Source of the DNA: Cellvibrionales bacterium
GTDB lineage: Bacteria > Pseudomonadota > Gammaproteobacteria > Pseudomonadales > JAHEIH01
Reading direction: 5' to 3'
Length of the DNA: 64,000 bases
NCBI GenBank assembly: GCA_024639455.1
Contig: JAHEIH010000005.1
Location: 62,001-126,000 of the forward strand
The position numbers and the translations under genes were made by a program. The notes under the pieces are model-generated. The model made no database searches. It was not told where the DNA came from and was given only the letters and a program-made list of their open reading frames with translations. Of this stretch, positions 39,270 through 48,418 are shown one piece after another. Each line of letters begins with the position of its first letter. The first letter of the stretch is position 1.

Positions 39270-40337
39270 CTACCACTTACCGTCGACATCACCCACGCGG
39301 TCGTAAGATTCGCCAATTAATACACCCAATTCGCGCTCTTCGCCTGGCTGCAGGTGGATAGCAGGACGACCGTGTGCAAAGCGGTAGTTACAGATCAACG
39401 CGATATCTCCCACTTTCCACTCGATGGGCATACCATAATCGTCGTAGATTTTTAGGAACAGCGCCTTTTCCTCGGCGGTCATTTCACTGCCGTCGCCAAA
39501 GGTTAATTTCAAGGGGCGCTGATCAACCGGCAAGTGCTGTACCAGAGGCCATGTATCGAACCACACATGATCATCAGCCAAGCTACTGTAAAGCAAGTTA
39601 CGATCAAGCTCAGGGAAGTACTCAAACGCAGAGATGTAGAAGCGCGTTTTCAACAGCCGATTGGGGCCCCACTCCACGTCTAACCCACTATTTTTAGCGC
39701 GTTCAACCGCCACGTCTGGATCGTCGGTCATAAACGACTGCTGCCAGTGGTTGTACACACCAACATTCAAACGATCGATAAAATCCTCTCGATCAGTCAG
39801 GTCACGGTGATAACACAGGCCCAAACGCTTCAGTTTTTGGCCAAACTCGGTCGCCAACAGAGCATCGGTGGCTTTCACGTTATCCGAAACGAAGGTCTCA
39901 CCGCCCTTGGCAGGCATTTTGTTGGCCATAAAGCCCAACATGCGCGTGCTAGAACCAATGTAGGCCATTTCGTGATGGTAGTGCAGCCAAGCTTCCAGCG
40001 GCGCGCCAATCTCGTAGACGTTTTTGGTAATAGCGTTGCGGGGGTTGGAGCCACCATCGTATTGACGAGGTGTTTTCAGAACCTGGGTTGCCACGTCGCG
40101 CATATCTTGCAAATCGGTAAGGCCAGTATTGATCACGTGAACCAGGCCCACATCATCATAGGCAGTCTGCATTGCAGCAGCGAGCTCAGCGCTGGGAGCA
40201 AGCGGCGCACCATCGACACGGAACTTGTCGCCGTCAATGACAAAACGTTCCGCCGCGATGGGGGCTACCCCTGTCCACCACTTCGGTTCGATGATGTTTT
40301 GTAATGGCGCAAAGACGTCTTCAGCAGGCATGTTCAT
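39270..40337 (-). CDS. TauD/TfdA-family 2-oxoglutarate/Fe(II) dioxygenase
   Basis: Non-heme iron oxygenase, 355 residues, substrate unknown. YHHEMAYIG supplies the HxE pair (His-His-Glu), KGGETFVSD is the typical follow-on strand, and NYRFAHGRPAIH carries the distal His and HGR motif; the Arg in EERELG may bind 2-oxoglutarate. The HxE form resembles TauD relatives that hydroxylate amino acids or peptide intermediates more than taurine dioxygenase (HxD). The ATG at 40337 has GAGA upstream; a start at 40364 is possible. It stands alone between ribB (convergent) and mazG. Confidence 0.8.
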   Translation of the reverse strand: MNMPAEDVFAPLQNIIEPKWWTGVAPIAAERFVIDGDKFRVDGAPLAPSAELAAAMQTAYDDVGLVHVINTGLTDLQDMRDVATQVLKTPRQYDGGSNPRNAITKNVYEIGAPLEAWLHYHHEMAYIGSSTRMLGFMANKMPAKGGETFVSDNVKATDALLATEFGQKLKRLGLCYHRDLTDREDFIDRLNVGVYNHWQQSFMTDDPDVAVERAKNSGLDVEWGPNRLLKTRFYISAFEYFPELDRNLLYSSLADDHVWFDTWPLVQHLPVDQRPLKLTFGDGSEMTAEEKALFLKIYDDYGMPIEWKVGDIALICNYRFAHGRPAIHLQPGEERELGVLIGESYDRVGDVDGKW

Positions 40338-40476
40338 CAGCGTTATCTCATTAAAAATAAACAAAAGCGAGCTATTCTATTCACGCCATTGGTTATTTTC
40401 AATTCAATTATTATTACTTTTTGTTTTATAGATAGGCGAAAAGGCCAGACAATGACATACACAGGATATAAGCGGA

Positions 40477-41259
40477 TTAGAGCCCTTTCGATTTCGCCTC
40501 GTGCCACAGCGCATCCATAGCTTCCAACGAGCTGTCACTAAGGGGAACAGTAGAATTGTCTTCGATGTAATTAAAGCGACGTTCGAATTTTGCGTTGCCG
40601 TCGCGCAAGCACTGCTCGGCGTCTATGTTTAAATGACGTGCCAGATTGGCCGCGCACAACAGCACATCGCCGAGTTCCTCGGCACTATGAGCGGTATCGC
40701 CCGCTTCAATCGCCTCTTCCAACTCGACTATCTCGCTCTTAATTTGTGCCAACACCAGCTGGATATTGTTCCAATCAAAACCCACTGTCGCGGCGCGTTT
40801 AGTGAGTTTCTGGGCGCGTGTTAGGGCGGGTAAAGCGGCGGGGATGTCGTCGAGCACGCGGGTTTTCTGCTTACCGCTACGCTCCTCAAGCTTGATCGCC
40901 TCCCAATTACGTTTAACCTCCTCTTCGCTGATCGCGTCACCCTGAGGAGCAAATACGTGTGGATGACGGCGTATCAGTTTTGCGGTAAGAGTGTTAACAA
41001 TATCGGCAAAATTAAAACGACCTTGTTCTTGACCCATCTGAGCGTAAAACACCACTTGGAACATCACATCACCGAGCTCTTCAGCGATATGATCCCAGTC
41101 TTCTCGCTCGATGGCATCGACCAACTCGTAGACCTCTTCCACTGTCGAGGGAACGATACTGCGAAAGCTTTGCTTAATATCCCATGGACAGCCGGTATCT
41201 GGGTGGCGCAACGACGCCATGACACCTAGCAAGTCATCGACGCTATAACGCTCTGCCAC
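40477..41259 (-). CDS. mazG: nucleoside triphosphate pyrophosphohydrolase MazG
   Basis: House-cleaning NTP pyrophosphatase, 260 residues, two MazG repeats with the acidic metal motifs EELGDVMFQVVFYAQ and EELGDVLLCAANLARH. CPWDIKQSF near the start is typical. The GTG start overlaps the relA stop (TAGTG). In E. coli mazG also follows the relA locus, and MazG lowers ppGpp there, so coupling with RelA is meaningful. Confidence 0.95.
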   Translation of the reverse strand: MAERYSVDDLLGVMASLRHPDTGCPWDIKQSFRSIVPSTVEEVYELVDAIEREDWDHIAEELGDVMFQVVFYAQMGQEQGRFNFADIVNTLTAKLIRRHPHVFAPQGDAISEEEVKRNWEAIKLEERSGKQKTRVLDDIPAALPALTRAQKLTKRAATVGFDWNNIQLVLAQIKSEIVELEEAIEAGDTAHSAEELGDVLLCAANLARHLNIDAEQCLRDGNAKFERRFNYIEDNSTVPLSDSSLEAMDALWHEAKSKGL

Positions 41260-43487
41260 TAGGCGCGCTCCCGCTCGACGGAAATGATGTTCGGCAAACT
41301 ACCGAGACGATCGAACAAGCGCGACAATTCCGACATCTCGCGAATCTCCAAGGTAATGGTCATTTTCGCGGTATGATGCTTAGTATCGCTGCGGGTATTC
41401 ATGCCTAGCACGTTAACCTTGTGCACCGACAACAAGCCCGTAATATCTCGCAACAAACCTTGGCGATCGTAAGCCTCGATGTGGATATCGACAGGGTACA
41501 CATGACTTTCACCGCCGCCCCACGAAACTTCGATCATGCGATGGGGGTCCTGCCCCTTTAGGTGCAAGGCCTGGGCACAATCAGCGCGGTGGATCGAAAC
41601 GCCCCGCCCCTGGGTGATATAACCAACAATATCATCGCCTGGTACTGGCTTACAGCAACGCGCAAATTGCGTTAATAGCTTACCCACACCTTCGATGTGA
41701 ATATTGTCCGCTTTGCCAGAATCCTGCGACGGCTTGCGCTCGGTGATCACTGGTTTTTCTTGTTCGGCCGGAGCCAAGAACTGTTGCGCCACCTGCATCA
41801 CGTGGCTGAGACTGGTATCCCCTGCCCCAACCGCGGCGTACATGTCGTCGACCTTTTGGAAATGCAAGCGCTGTGAAATGGCTTTATAGTCTAAGCTTGT
41901 CAACGCCAACCGTTTGAACTCACGCTCAATCAACGCCCGACCGGCCGAGATATTTTCGTCACGGTTTTGTAGGCGGAACCAATACTGAATCTTGGATCGG
42001 GTACGCGACGAGCTGTAGAAACCGAGGTTTTCCCTCAACCAATCACGCGATGGTCCGCCTTCTTTTGCGGTCAGAATTTCGACCTGATCACCGGTTTGCA
42101 GCGTGTGGGTCAGCTGCACAATACGGCCGTTGACCTTGGCTCCGCGACAGCGATGACCAACTTCGGTGTGGATATGATAAGCAAAATCCAGCGGCGTGGC
42201 GTCTTGCACAAGATCAACCACGTGACCATCAGGGGTAAATACATAAATGCGGTCTTGAACAATATCGTCGACCGCATCGAGGTCGCTTTCGCCGCCCATA
42301 TCTTCGTGCCACTCGAGCACTTGGCGCAGCCAAGCGATTTTCTCTTCGTAGCTGTCGCCCTTACCCGCGGCGTTATCCGCTCCCTTGTATTGCCAGTGAG
42401 CACAGACACCAAACTCTGCATCTTCGTGCATGTCAAAGGTTCTAATCTGTACCTCTAATACTCTGCCATTAGGACCAATAACCGCGGTGTGCAGCGAGCG
42501 ATAACCATTGTGTTTGGGGTTAGCAATATAGTCGTCGAACTCATTGGGAATATTGCGCCACAACGTGTGAACAACACCCAGCAAGGCGTAGCAATCCTGC
42601 ACCGAGGGCACTAGAATACGCACCGCACGAATATCGTACACCTGCGAGAAGCTGATGTTTTTGCGCTGCATTTTGCGCCAAATGGAATATATGTGTTTTG
42701 CCCGACCCGCGACATCGCCCTCGATACCGAGGTTGTGAATTTCATCGCGAAGTATGCCCACCACTTCTTTGATAAAACTATCGCGTTCAATACGTTTTTC
42801 ATCCAGCAGGCGCGCAATTCGCATGTAGTTATCGCCATCGAGGTAGCGAAATGACAAATCCTCGAGCTCCCACTTGATGTGACCAATACCCAAACGATGT
42901 GCCAGTGGGGCGTAAATATTGGCGATCTCTCTGGCGACACGCTCGCGCTTGCCGGGGAAATTTTTTACCGCACGGATTGCGCAGGTGCGCTCCGCGAGTT
43001 TAATTAACGCCACTCGCACATCGTTAACCAGCGAGATCAGCATTTTGCGGGTTTTATCCGCCTGCGCCGAATCCTTACCGAATACCTGGCCTTCTTCGGT
43101 GCGTACCGAGGAGATAGCCGCCATGCGCAGCACACCGGTGATCAGCTGGGCAACTGAGCGACCGAACTCTTCCTCGACTTGCTCAATCCGCATTGAACCT
43201 TCACGTACCACTCGATAAATAATCGCCGCGACAAGTGTGTCTTGATCGAGCTTCAAATCTGACAGAATTTCGGCCATTTCAAGGCCGGTGAGAAAGGCAG
43301 AAGTATCCAGATCCCAAATATTTTGCGCTTTATGGGCTTCTTGCTCAGCACATTCAGCGGCCAGACAGGCCTTTACCACTTCGCCAAAGGAAACACCCTC
43401 ACGATCGGCCAGAATACGCTGCGCCCACGACTCGACGTCGACACGTCCGTCGTCTAATTGAGGATAATCTGCTCTAACCTTTACCAT
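41259..43487 (-). CDS. relA: GTP pyrophosphokinase RelA
   Basis: Ribosome-associated (p)ppGpp synthetase of the stringent response, 742 residues. The N-terminal HD-like domain appears degenerate (no intact HDxxED motif seen), as in monofunctional RelA; the synthetase region includes YDIRAVRILVPSVQDCYALLG and HNGYRSLHTAVIGPNGRVLEVQIRT in two stretches; a TGS domain (YVFTPDGHVVDLVQDATPLD) and a C-terminal ACT domain follow. It is encoded downstream of cysM; a hairpin (43507-43538, TGTGCCGT / ACGGCACA) lies in the leader. Confidence 0.95.
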   Translation of the reverse strand: MVKVRADYPQLDDGRVDVESWAQRILADREGVSFGEVVKACLAAECAEQEAHKAQNIWDLDTSAFLTGLEMAEILSDLKLDQDTLVAAIIYRVVREGSMRIEQVEEEFGRSVAQLITGVLRMAAISSVRTEEGQVFGKDSAQADKTRKMLISLVNDVRVALIKLAERTCAIRAVKNFPGKRERVAREIANIYAPLAHRLGIGHIKWELEDLSFRYLDGDNYMRIARLLDEKRIERDSFIKEVVGILRDEIHNLGIEGDVAGRAKHIYSIWRKMQRKNISFSQVYDIRAVRILVPSVQDCYALLGVVHTLWRNIPNEFDDYIANPKHNGYRSLHTAVIGPNGRVLEVQIRTFDMHEDAEFGVCAHWQYKGADNAAGKGDSYEEKIAWLRQVLEWHEDMGGESDLDAVDDIVQDRIYVFTPDGHVVDLVQDATPLDFAYHIHTEVGHRCRGAKVNGRIVQLTHTLQTGDQVEILTAKEGGPSRDWLRENLGFYSSSRTRSKIQYWFRLQNRDENISAGRALIEREFKRLALTSLDYKAISQRLHFQKVDDMYAAVGAGDTSLSHVMQVAQQFLAPAEQEKPVITERKPSQDSGKADNIHIEGVGKLLTQFARCCKPVPGDDIVGYITQGRGVSIHRADCAQALHLKGQDPHRMIEVSWGGGESHVYPVDIHIEAYDRQGLLRDITGLLSVHKVNVLGMNTRSDTKHHTAKMTITLEIREMSELSRLFDRLGSLPNIISVERERA

Positions 43488-43558
43488 GTCTGCCCCTCAT
43501 CTATTGTGTGCCGTGATGCTTCGACAACAAACGGCACAAAGAGTGCCAACTGCGTTAG

Positions 43559-44446
43559 TTAAGCAAAAACACCTGTCGACAAATACCTGTCACCGCGGTC
43601 ACAGATAATGGCAACAATCACCGCATTTTCCACTTCTTTCGACAATCGGAGCGCGCCAGCTACGGCGCCACCAGCCGACACACCGCAGAAAATACCTTCC
43701 TTAGAGGCCAGGTCACGCATGGTTTGTTCTGATTCTTGCTGGCTAATATCCATGACTCTATCGACCCGCGCGCGGTCAAAAATCTTCGGCAGATAAGCTT
43801 CAGGCCAACGGCGAATACCGGGAATTGATGAGCCATCCTGCGGCTGTAAACCGATGATTTGAATATCGGGATTTTGTTCTTTCAAATAAGCCGATACGCC
43901 CATAATAGTGCCAGTGGTGCCCATGGATGATACAAAATGGGTCACGGTACCACCCGTTTGGCGCCAAATTTCAGGGCCCGTGGTATCGAAGTGCGCGGTG
44001 GGGTTGTCAACGTTGGCAAATTGATCCAACACTAAGCCCTCGCCACGGGCTTGCATCGCCAGCGCTAAATCCCGAGCGCCTTCCATCCCCTCTTGCTGAC
44101 TTACCTCAATAAGCGTTGCACCGTAGGCAAGCATAGCCTGCTTTCGCTCCTCGCTCATGTGGTCGGGCATGATCAACACCATCTTGTATCCTTTGATGGC
44201 GGCCGCCATGGCCAGGGCAATACCGGTATTGCCACTGGTGGCTTCAATCAAGGTATCACCTGGTTTGATATCGCCGCGCAATTCGGCGCGGGTAATCATG
44301 CTTAACGCAGGGCGATCTTTCACCGAACCGGCGGGGTTATTACCTTCTAATTTTCCAAGAATGGTATTACTGGTGTCGCCAGGCAAACGCTGCAAGCGAA
44401 CCAGAGGGGTGTTGCCAACACAGGCTTCAATAGTCGGAAAATCCAT
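43559..44446 (-). CDS. cysM: cysteine synthase B
   Basis: PLP enzyme making cysteine from O-acetylserine with sulfide or thiosulfate. GNNPAGSVKDRPALSMI carries the PLP Lys, EATSGNTGIALAMAA the substrate loop, and FCGVSAGGAVAGAL a phosphate-site block. The short length (295 residues) and the NPAGSVKDR form favour CysM over CysK. A GGAGCC ribosome site lies upstream. In Pseudomonas cysM, rlmD and relA are adjacent; rlmD is absent here. Confidence 0.93.
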   Translation of the reverse strand: MDFPTIEACVGNTPLVRLQRLPGDTSNTILGKLEGNNPAGSVKDRPALSMITRAELRGDIKPGDTLIEATSGNTGIALAMAAAIKGYKMVLIMPDHMSEERKQAMLAYGATLIEVSQQEGMEGARDLALAMQARGEGLVLDQFANVDNPTAHFDTTGPEIWRQTGGTVTHFVSSMGTTGTIMGVSAYLKEQNPDIQIIGLQPQDGSSIPGIRRWPEAYLPKIFDRARVDRVMDISQQESEQTMRDLASKEGIFCGVSAGGAVAGALRLSKEVENAVIVAIICDRGDRYLSTGVFA

Positions 44447-44501
44447 AAACAGAAGGCTCCAGAGGAAATTTTTTGCGAGGCATCATAGCAGGCTTATTGG
44501 C

Positions 44502-44879
44502 TTATTTCGACAACACCACAAACGCCACGACGCTTTCTTGTTCGTCGGCCAAGCTCAGGTGGTAATTCATCGCCCCAAGTCGTTCAGCAACGGCTTGCGC
44601 CTCGCCGGACATATGCAGGCTTGGGGCGCCTAGCTCGTTGTGCTCGACCCAAAAATCGCGCCACGAAACACCCTGCCCAATGCCGGTGCCCAACGCCTTT
44701 GAGGCGGCTTCTTTGACCGCAAAACGCTTGCTCAAAAAACGTGCCGGCTGAGGATGTTGCAGGAAAACCGTCAATTCATCGGGGTGCAGGATCCGCTCAG
44801 CAAATCGCTGCCCATGCCGTTCAAGCACCGCCGTGATACGAGCGATGGTGATAATGTCTGTGCCGATACCGACGATCAT
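44502..44879 (-). CDS. acpS: holo-[acyl-carrier-protein] synthase
   Basis: Attaches the phosphopantetheine arm to ACP. 125 residues with IVGIGTDIITIARI and FLSKRFAVKEAASKALGTGI, the two metal- and CoA-binding signatures. Its ATG overlaps the recO stop (ATGA). The usual pdxJ gene between recO and acpS is missing. Confidence 0.95.
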   Translation of the reverse strand: MIVGIGTDIITIARITAVLERHGQRFAERILHPDELTVFLQHPQPARFLSKRFAVKEAASKALGTGIGQGVSWRDFWVEHNELGAPSLHMSGEAQAVAERLGAMNYHLSLADEQESVVAFVVLSK

Positions 44880-45571
44880 AGCTGGCTTCCTTGAGAAAAA
44901 AGTCCACGACTGCGCAGAGGTTTATCGCCTAGCAGGGGCTGCAGCGCTAACCGCATAAGGCGCTTAGCACTTCGCCGCGCGGCCTCATTGTGCCATTCGC
45001 CTTCACCAATCGCCAGTAACTCAGCGCCCAACAAGGCGCCCTCTTCCTGGCTTGCACACGCGACAAAACCCACTTGGTGGCTATAGCGATAATGACGTCG
45101 CGCCGACAACACCTCACCGTGGTGATCGGTTTCAAAATCTAGCTGATAACCCAACTCATCTAACAAGGCAATCTCGAACTGTCGTAGCGTAGGCTCCAGT
45201 GGCGCGCCTTCGGCGAGGGCGTCGAGGCACAGGCAGTAGTGATCAAAAAGATCCGGATGGGGCTGCTGTACTGGCAGTAATCGCACCAATAATTCGTTGA
45301 CGTATAGCCCTGCGAATAGTGCATTTCCCGCTATACCGTGGGGAATACCTGCCTGCTCGAGGTGAGAGAGGGTTTTGAGATCGCCACGACCATTCCACTG
45401 CGCGAACAAGGGGCTAAACTCACGCGCGACACCGCGCCATTTTTTGGACTTACCACCGTTGAGCACCGCGTCGACACGGCCATCATCGCGGCTAAAGACA
45501 TTGATTAATAGACTGGTCTCACGGTAGTCCCGCGTGTGCAAAATATAGATGGCACGCGGGTAGTCCGACAT
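44876..45571 (-). CDS. recO: DNA repair protein RecO
   Basis: RecF-pathway mediator that loads RecA with RecR. The N-terminal OB domain (AIYILHTRDYRETSLLINVFSRDDG) and an all-helical C-terminal part give 231 residues. No zinc-finger Cys set is present, as in most gammaproteobacteria. The ATG overlaps the era stop (TAATG). Confidence 0.93.
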   Translation of the reverse strand: MSDYPRAIYILHTRDYRETSLLINVFSRDDGRVDAVLNGGKSKKWRGVAREFSPLFAQWNGRGDLKTLSHLEQAGIPHGIAGNALFAGLYVNELLVRLLPVQQPHPDLFDHYCLCLDALAEGAPLEPTLRQFEIALLDELGYQLDFETDHHGEVLSARRHYRYSHQVGFVACASQEEGALLGAELLAIGEGEWHNEAARRSAKRLMRLALQPLLGDKPLRSRGLFSQGSQL

Positions 45572-46479
45572 TACACGTCGTCCATGTAACCTAGGCTGCG
45601 CAAAGCACGCTCGTCATCGGACCAACCTGATTTCACTTTCACCCACAGGTTGAGCATGACCTTTAGGCCAAACATCATTTCCATGTCCTTGCGAGCTTCT
45701 ATACCAATTTTTTTCAGGCGTTCGCCCTTGCTGCCGATAACAATGCGCTTTTGACTATCGCGCTCCACCAAAATAGTCGCGTGAATGTGCAGCGTACGAC
45801 CCTCGACCTTAAACTGCTCGATCTCTACGGTCATTTCGTAGGGCAGTTCGTCACCCAACTGGCGCATAATCTTCTCGCGCACTAGCTCGGCGGCAAAGAA
45901 GCGTTGGTTGCGGTCGGTAATTTGATCTTCCGGGAAGAAGTGAATTCCCTTCGGCAGGTGCTTGGCAACCGTTTGTTCTAACGCTTCAACATTGTTGCCG
46001 TGCAGCGCGGCCATTGGCACGATCTCGGCATTAGGCAGCCGCTTAGCAATATCTTCTATAGTTGGGATAATCGCGGCCTTGTCTTCAAGCCGGTCGATTT
46101 TGTTAATGGCCACCACCACGGGAAGCGATTGCCGCTCGATCATCTGCATGACGATTTCATCTTCATCGGTCCAGCGAGTGCGGTCGACCAAGAACACGAT
46201 CACATCAACATCGCGCAACGCCGTTGTCGCGGCACGATTCATCGCATGATTGATCGCCTTCTTACCAGTAGCTTTGTGGATACCGGGGGTATCTACATAG
46301 ATAAACTGATCTTTATCGATGGTGTTGATACCAAGCACTTGGTGGCGCGTAGTCTGGGGACGACGCGAGGTAATACTGAGTTTTTGGCCAAGGATGCGAT
46401 TGAGCAAGGTCGACTTGCCCACATTGGGGCGGCCGACCAAGGCGATGTATCCACAGCGGGTATCAAAATCAGGTTGCAT
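45571..46479 (-). CDS. era: GTPase Era
   Basis: Essential GTPase that assists 16S rRNA maturation at the 3' end. [12 protein letters not shown] (P-loop), DTPGIHK (G3) and INKIDRL (G4) form the GTPase domain; [20 protein letters not shown] lies in the C-terminal KH domain. 302 residues. It overlaps rnc by one base (TAATG), linking two rRNA-processing genes. Confidence 0.96.
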   Translation of the reverse strand: MQPDFDTRCGYIALVGRPNVGKSTLLNRILGQKLSITSRRPQTTRHQVLGINTIDKDQFIYVDTPGIHKATGKKAINHAMNRAATTALRDVDVIVFLVDRTRWTDEDEIVMQMIERQSLPVVVAINKIDRLEDKAAIIPTIEDIAKRLPNAEIVPMAALHGNNVEALEQTVAKHLPKGIHFFPEDQITDRNQRFFAAELVREKIMRQLGDELPYEMTVEIEQFKVEGRTLHIHATILVERDSQKRIVIGSKGERLKKIGIEARKDMEMMFGLKVMLNLWVKVKSGWSDDERALRSLGYMDDV

Positions 46480-47165
46480 TAACGTTTCTCCACACCCAAT
46501 TCACGCAGCGCGTGACGGGCGGCCAACTGCTCGGCTTTTTTGCGGCTATTGGCGGTCGCCTTTACCGGCTCGCGTAAACCTTCCACGTGGCACAATACAT
46601 CAAATTCGGGGTCGTGGTCACCACCTCTGGTGGCAGCCACCTCGTAGTTGGGCAACGCCCTGCCTCGACCCTGCAAAAATTCCTGCAGACGGGTTTTGGC
46701 GTCCTTGGTGTCTTGTGCTAAGTTGAGGGCGGCTAGGCGCTCTTTGAACCAGGCCATTACCCGCTCTCGCGCCAACGCCTCACCGGCGTCTAAATAAATA
46801 GCTCCGATTATAGCCTCGACCGCATCCGCGAGAATCGATTCACGACGGTTCCCACCGCTCTTCATCTCACCTGAACCAAGGCGCAGGCAATCACCGATAT
46901 CGAGTTCGAGGGCGATCTCCGCCAGAGTCACGCCTTTTACTAAACTGGCGCGCAGACGGCTCAGACTACCTTCTTTAGTCGTTGGAAATTGCCGATAGAG
47001 GGCATCGGCAATGAAAAAATTGAGTAGCGAATCGCCGAGGAACTCGAGACGCTCATTGTTGCTTTTGGCAAAGCTGCGGTGTGTGAGCGCCAGTTGAAGC
47101 AGTTCGGGGTCGTTAAACGCGTGCCCTATGCTCTGACTCAGTTGCTGTAGACGAATCGTACTCAT
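46479..47165 (-). CDS. rnc: ribonuclease III
   Basis: Double-strand-specific RNase for rRNA and mRNA processing. [20 protein letters not shown] is the catalytic signature; the double-stranded RNA-binding domain runs from about residue 155 ([14 protein letters not shown] ... [16 protein letters not shown]). The ATG at 47165 (228 residues) has an AGGAT ribosome site; the frame extending to 47246 overlaps the upstream gene and is not used. Confidence 0.96.
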   Translation of the reverse strand: MSTIRLQQLSQSIGHAFNDPELLQLALTHRSFAKSNNERLEFLGDSLLNFFIADALYRQFPTTKEGSLSRLRASLVKGVTLAEIALELDIGDCLRLGSGEMKSGGNRRESILADAVEAIIGAIYLDAGEALARERVMAWFKERLAALNLAQDTKDAKTRLQEFLQGRGRALPNYEVAATRGGDHDPEFDVLCHVEGLREPVKATANSRKKAEQLAARHALRELGVEKR

Positions 47166-47178
47166 AAATCCTATGTGT

Positions 47179-47568
47179 TTAGCCTTTCGGGAAGGCGAAG
47201 TCGTGGGTAAACATAACCACGGCGTCGATATTCCCCACGATCCCAATGCGCACCTCGTAGTCGAGGTTGATAATCATCTCGGTATTAGCGCTGTAATCCA
47301 CCGTGAAATTATCCTTGCTGAGATAGTTGATATTGTTAGTGCGCAACTTGCGCGAAATCTGACTGGCAATATCGCCGGCCGACGGTTTGCGTTTCACGGG
47401 TTCCTCGGCGCTGTACAAGGCCTTCACGGCATCCTGTATCGCCATGTTATCGATATAAATAGGCACCAGTTTAATACCGGTACTCAACAATACCCCGCCA
47501 ACAAACAGAATAACCATCCATTCTAAGGCGCCGAAACCACGTTGGTGTTTTCTCGTTAACATACTCAT
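47179..47568 (-). CDS. DUF4845 protein with prepilin-like N-terminus
   Basis: 129 residues, function unknown. The short basic N-terminus followed by RGFGALEWMVILFVGGVLLS looks like a type IV prepilin leader (Gly-Phe cut site, Glu at +5, hydrophobic helix). The rest is a small soluble domain (KLVPIYIDNMAIQDAVKAL, VDYSANTEMIINLDYEVRI). The family sits between lepB and rnc in many pseudomonads, as here. A periplasm-facing membrane-anchored protein is the best guess. Confidence 0.82.
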   Translation of the reverse strand: MSMLTRKHQRGFGALEWMVILFVGGVLLSTGIKLVPIYIDNMAIQDAVKALYSAEEPVKRKPSAGDIASQISRKLRTNNINYLSKDNFTVDYSANTEMIINLDYEVRIGIVGNIDAVVMFTHDFAFPKG

Positions 47569-47607
47569 TCCCTGCTGTGTTAAAGAATGGTCTGAGTATA
47601 GAACGAA

Positions 47608-48414
47608 TTATTCAATTGAACCTGCCCGACTGAAACTTGGCAGACTAAAGAAGTTATCCCAGTGCATCCACACGGCCACCGCCTTGCCGACAATGGCGCT
47701 TTCGGGTACCTGCCCCCAAACGCGGCTATCGCTACTGTTATCGCGGTTATCGCCCATCATGAAGTAATGGCCAGGGCGAACCTCAACACGGAAATTATCG
47801 CGGAAGCGACGCGCATCGACCGTACGAATATCGTGCGTAACCTCGCCCAACTGCTCTTCTAGTAAGCTGTATTCGGGGTTGTTCACCGGCAATCGTGCCA
47901 GTAGTGTCTGCTCGGCTTGTTCACCATTGATGTACAGCACCTTGTTGCGGTATTCGATAATATCGCCTGGCACACCGATCACGCGCTTAATAAAGTAAGT
48001 GGTGGGCTTGTGGGGCGGGAAAAACACCATCACGTCGCCGCGCTCGGGCTGCCCAACGTCGACCACCTTGTTGCGCAACACCGGCAGGCGCAAACCGTAG
48101 TCATACTTGTTCACCAAAATGAAGTCGCCGACTGCCAGGGTAGGCACCATGGAGGTCGATGGAATTTGGAAGGGTTCGTACATGAACGAGCGAACCACTA
48201 GCACAATGGCCAATACTGGGGTAAATGACTTGGCGTATTCAACTGGCACCGGGTCGGCGCCTAGTTTGTAGAGCGTATCTTCGTTCGCCCCCGCCGCCTT
48301 GGCGTCGGCTACGCGTTGCTGGCGCTTTGAGGCGAAAAGCAAGGCATCGACAATCCAAATGATGGCCCCGGCAAACACAGCTACCACCATGATGAGTGGG
48401 AAATTAATATCCAT
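47608..48414 (-). CDS. lepB: signal peptidase I
   Basis: Inner-membrane protease that removes signal peptides from exported proteins. Two N-terminal membrane segments, then PFQIPSTSMVPTLAVGDFI with the catalytic Ser and RGDVMVFFPP ... FIKRVIGVPGD with the catalytic Lys. FMMGDNRDNSSDSRVWG is the last family box. 268 residues, shorter than E. coli (324). It starts 4 bases after lepA. Confidence 0.96.
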   Translation of the reverse strand: MDINFPLIMVVAVFAGAIIWIVDALLFASKRQQRVADAKAAGANEDTLYKLGADPVPVEYAKSFTPVLAIVLVVRSFMYEPFQIPSTSMVPTLAVGDFILVNKYDYGLRLPVLRNKVVDVGQPERGDVMVFFPPHKPTTYFIKRVIGVPGDIIEYRNKVLYINGEQAEQTLLARLPVNNPEYSLLEEQLGEVTHDIRTVDARRFRDNFRVEVRPGHYFMMGDNRDNSSDSRVWGQVPESAIVGKAVAVWMHWDNFFSLPSFSRAGSIE

Positions 48415-48418
48415 ATCC

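Noticed and set aside
43507-43538. Hairpin between cysM and relA as a terminator
   Set aside because: Eight-base arms with a 16-base loop and no T-run on the minus strand; more likely a leader structure or chance.
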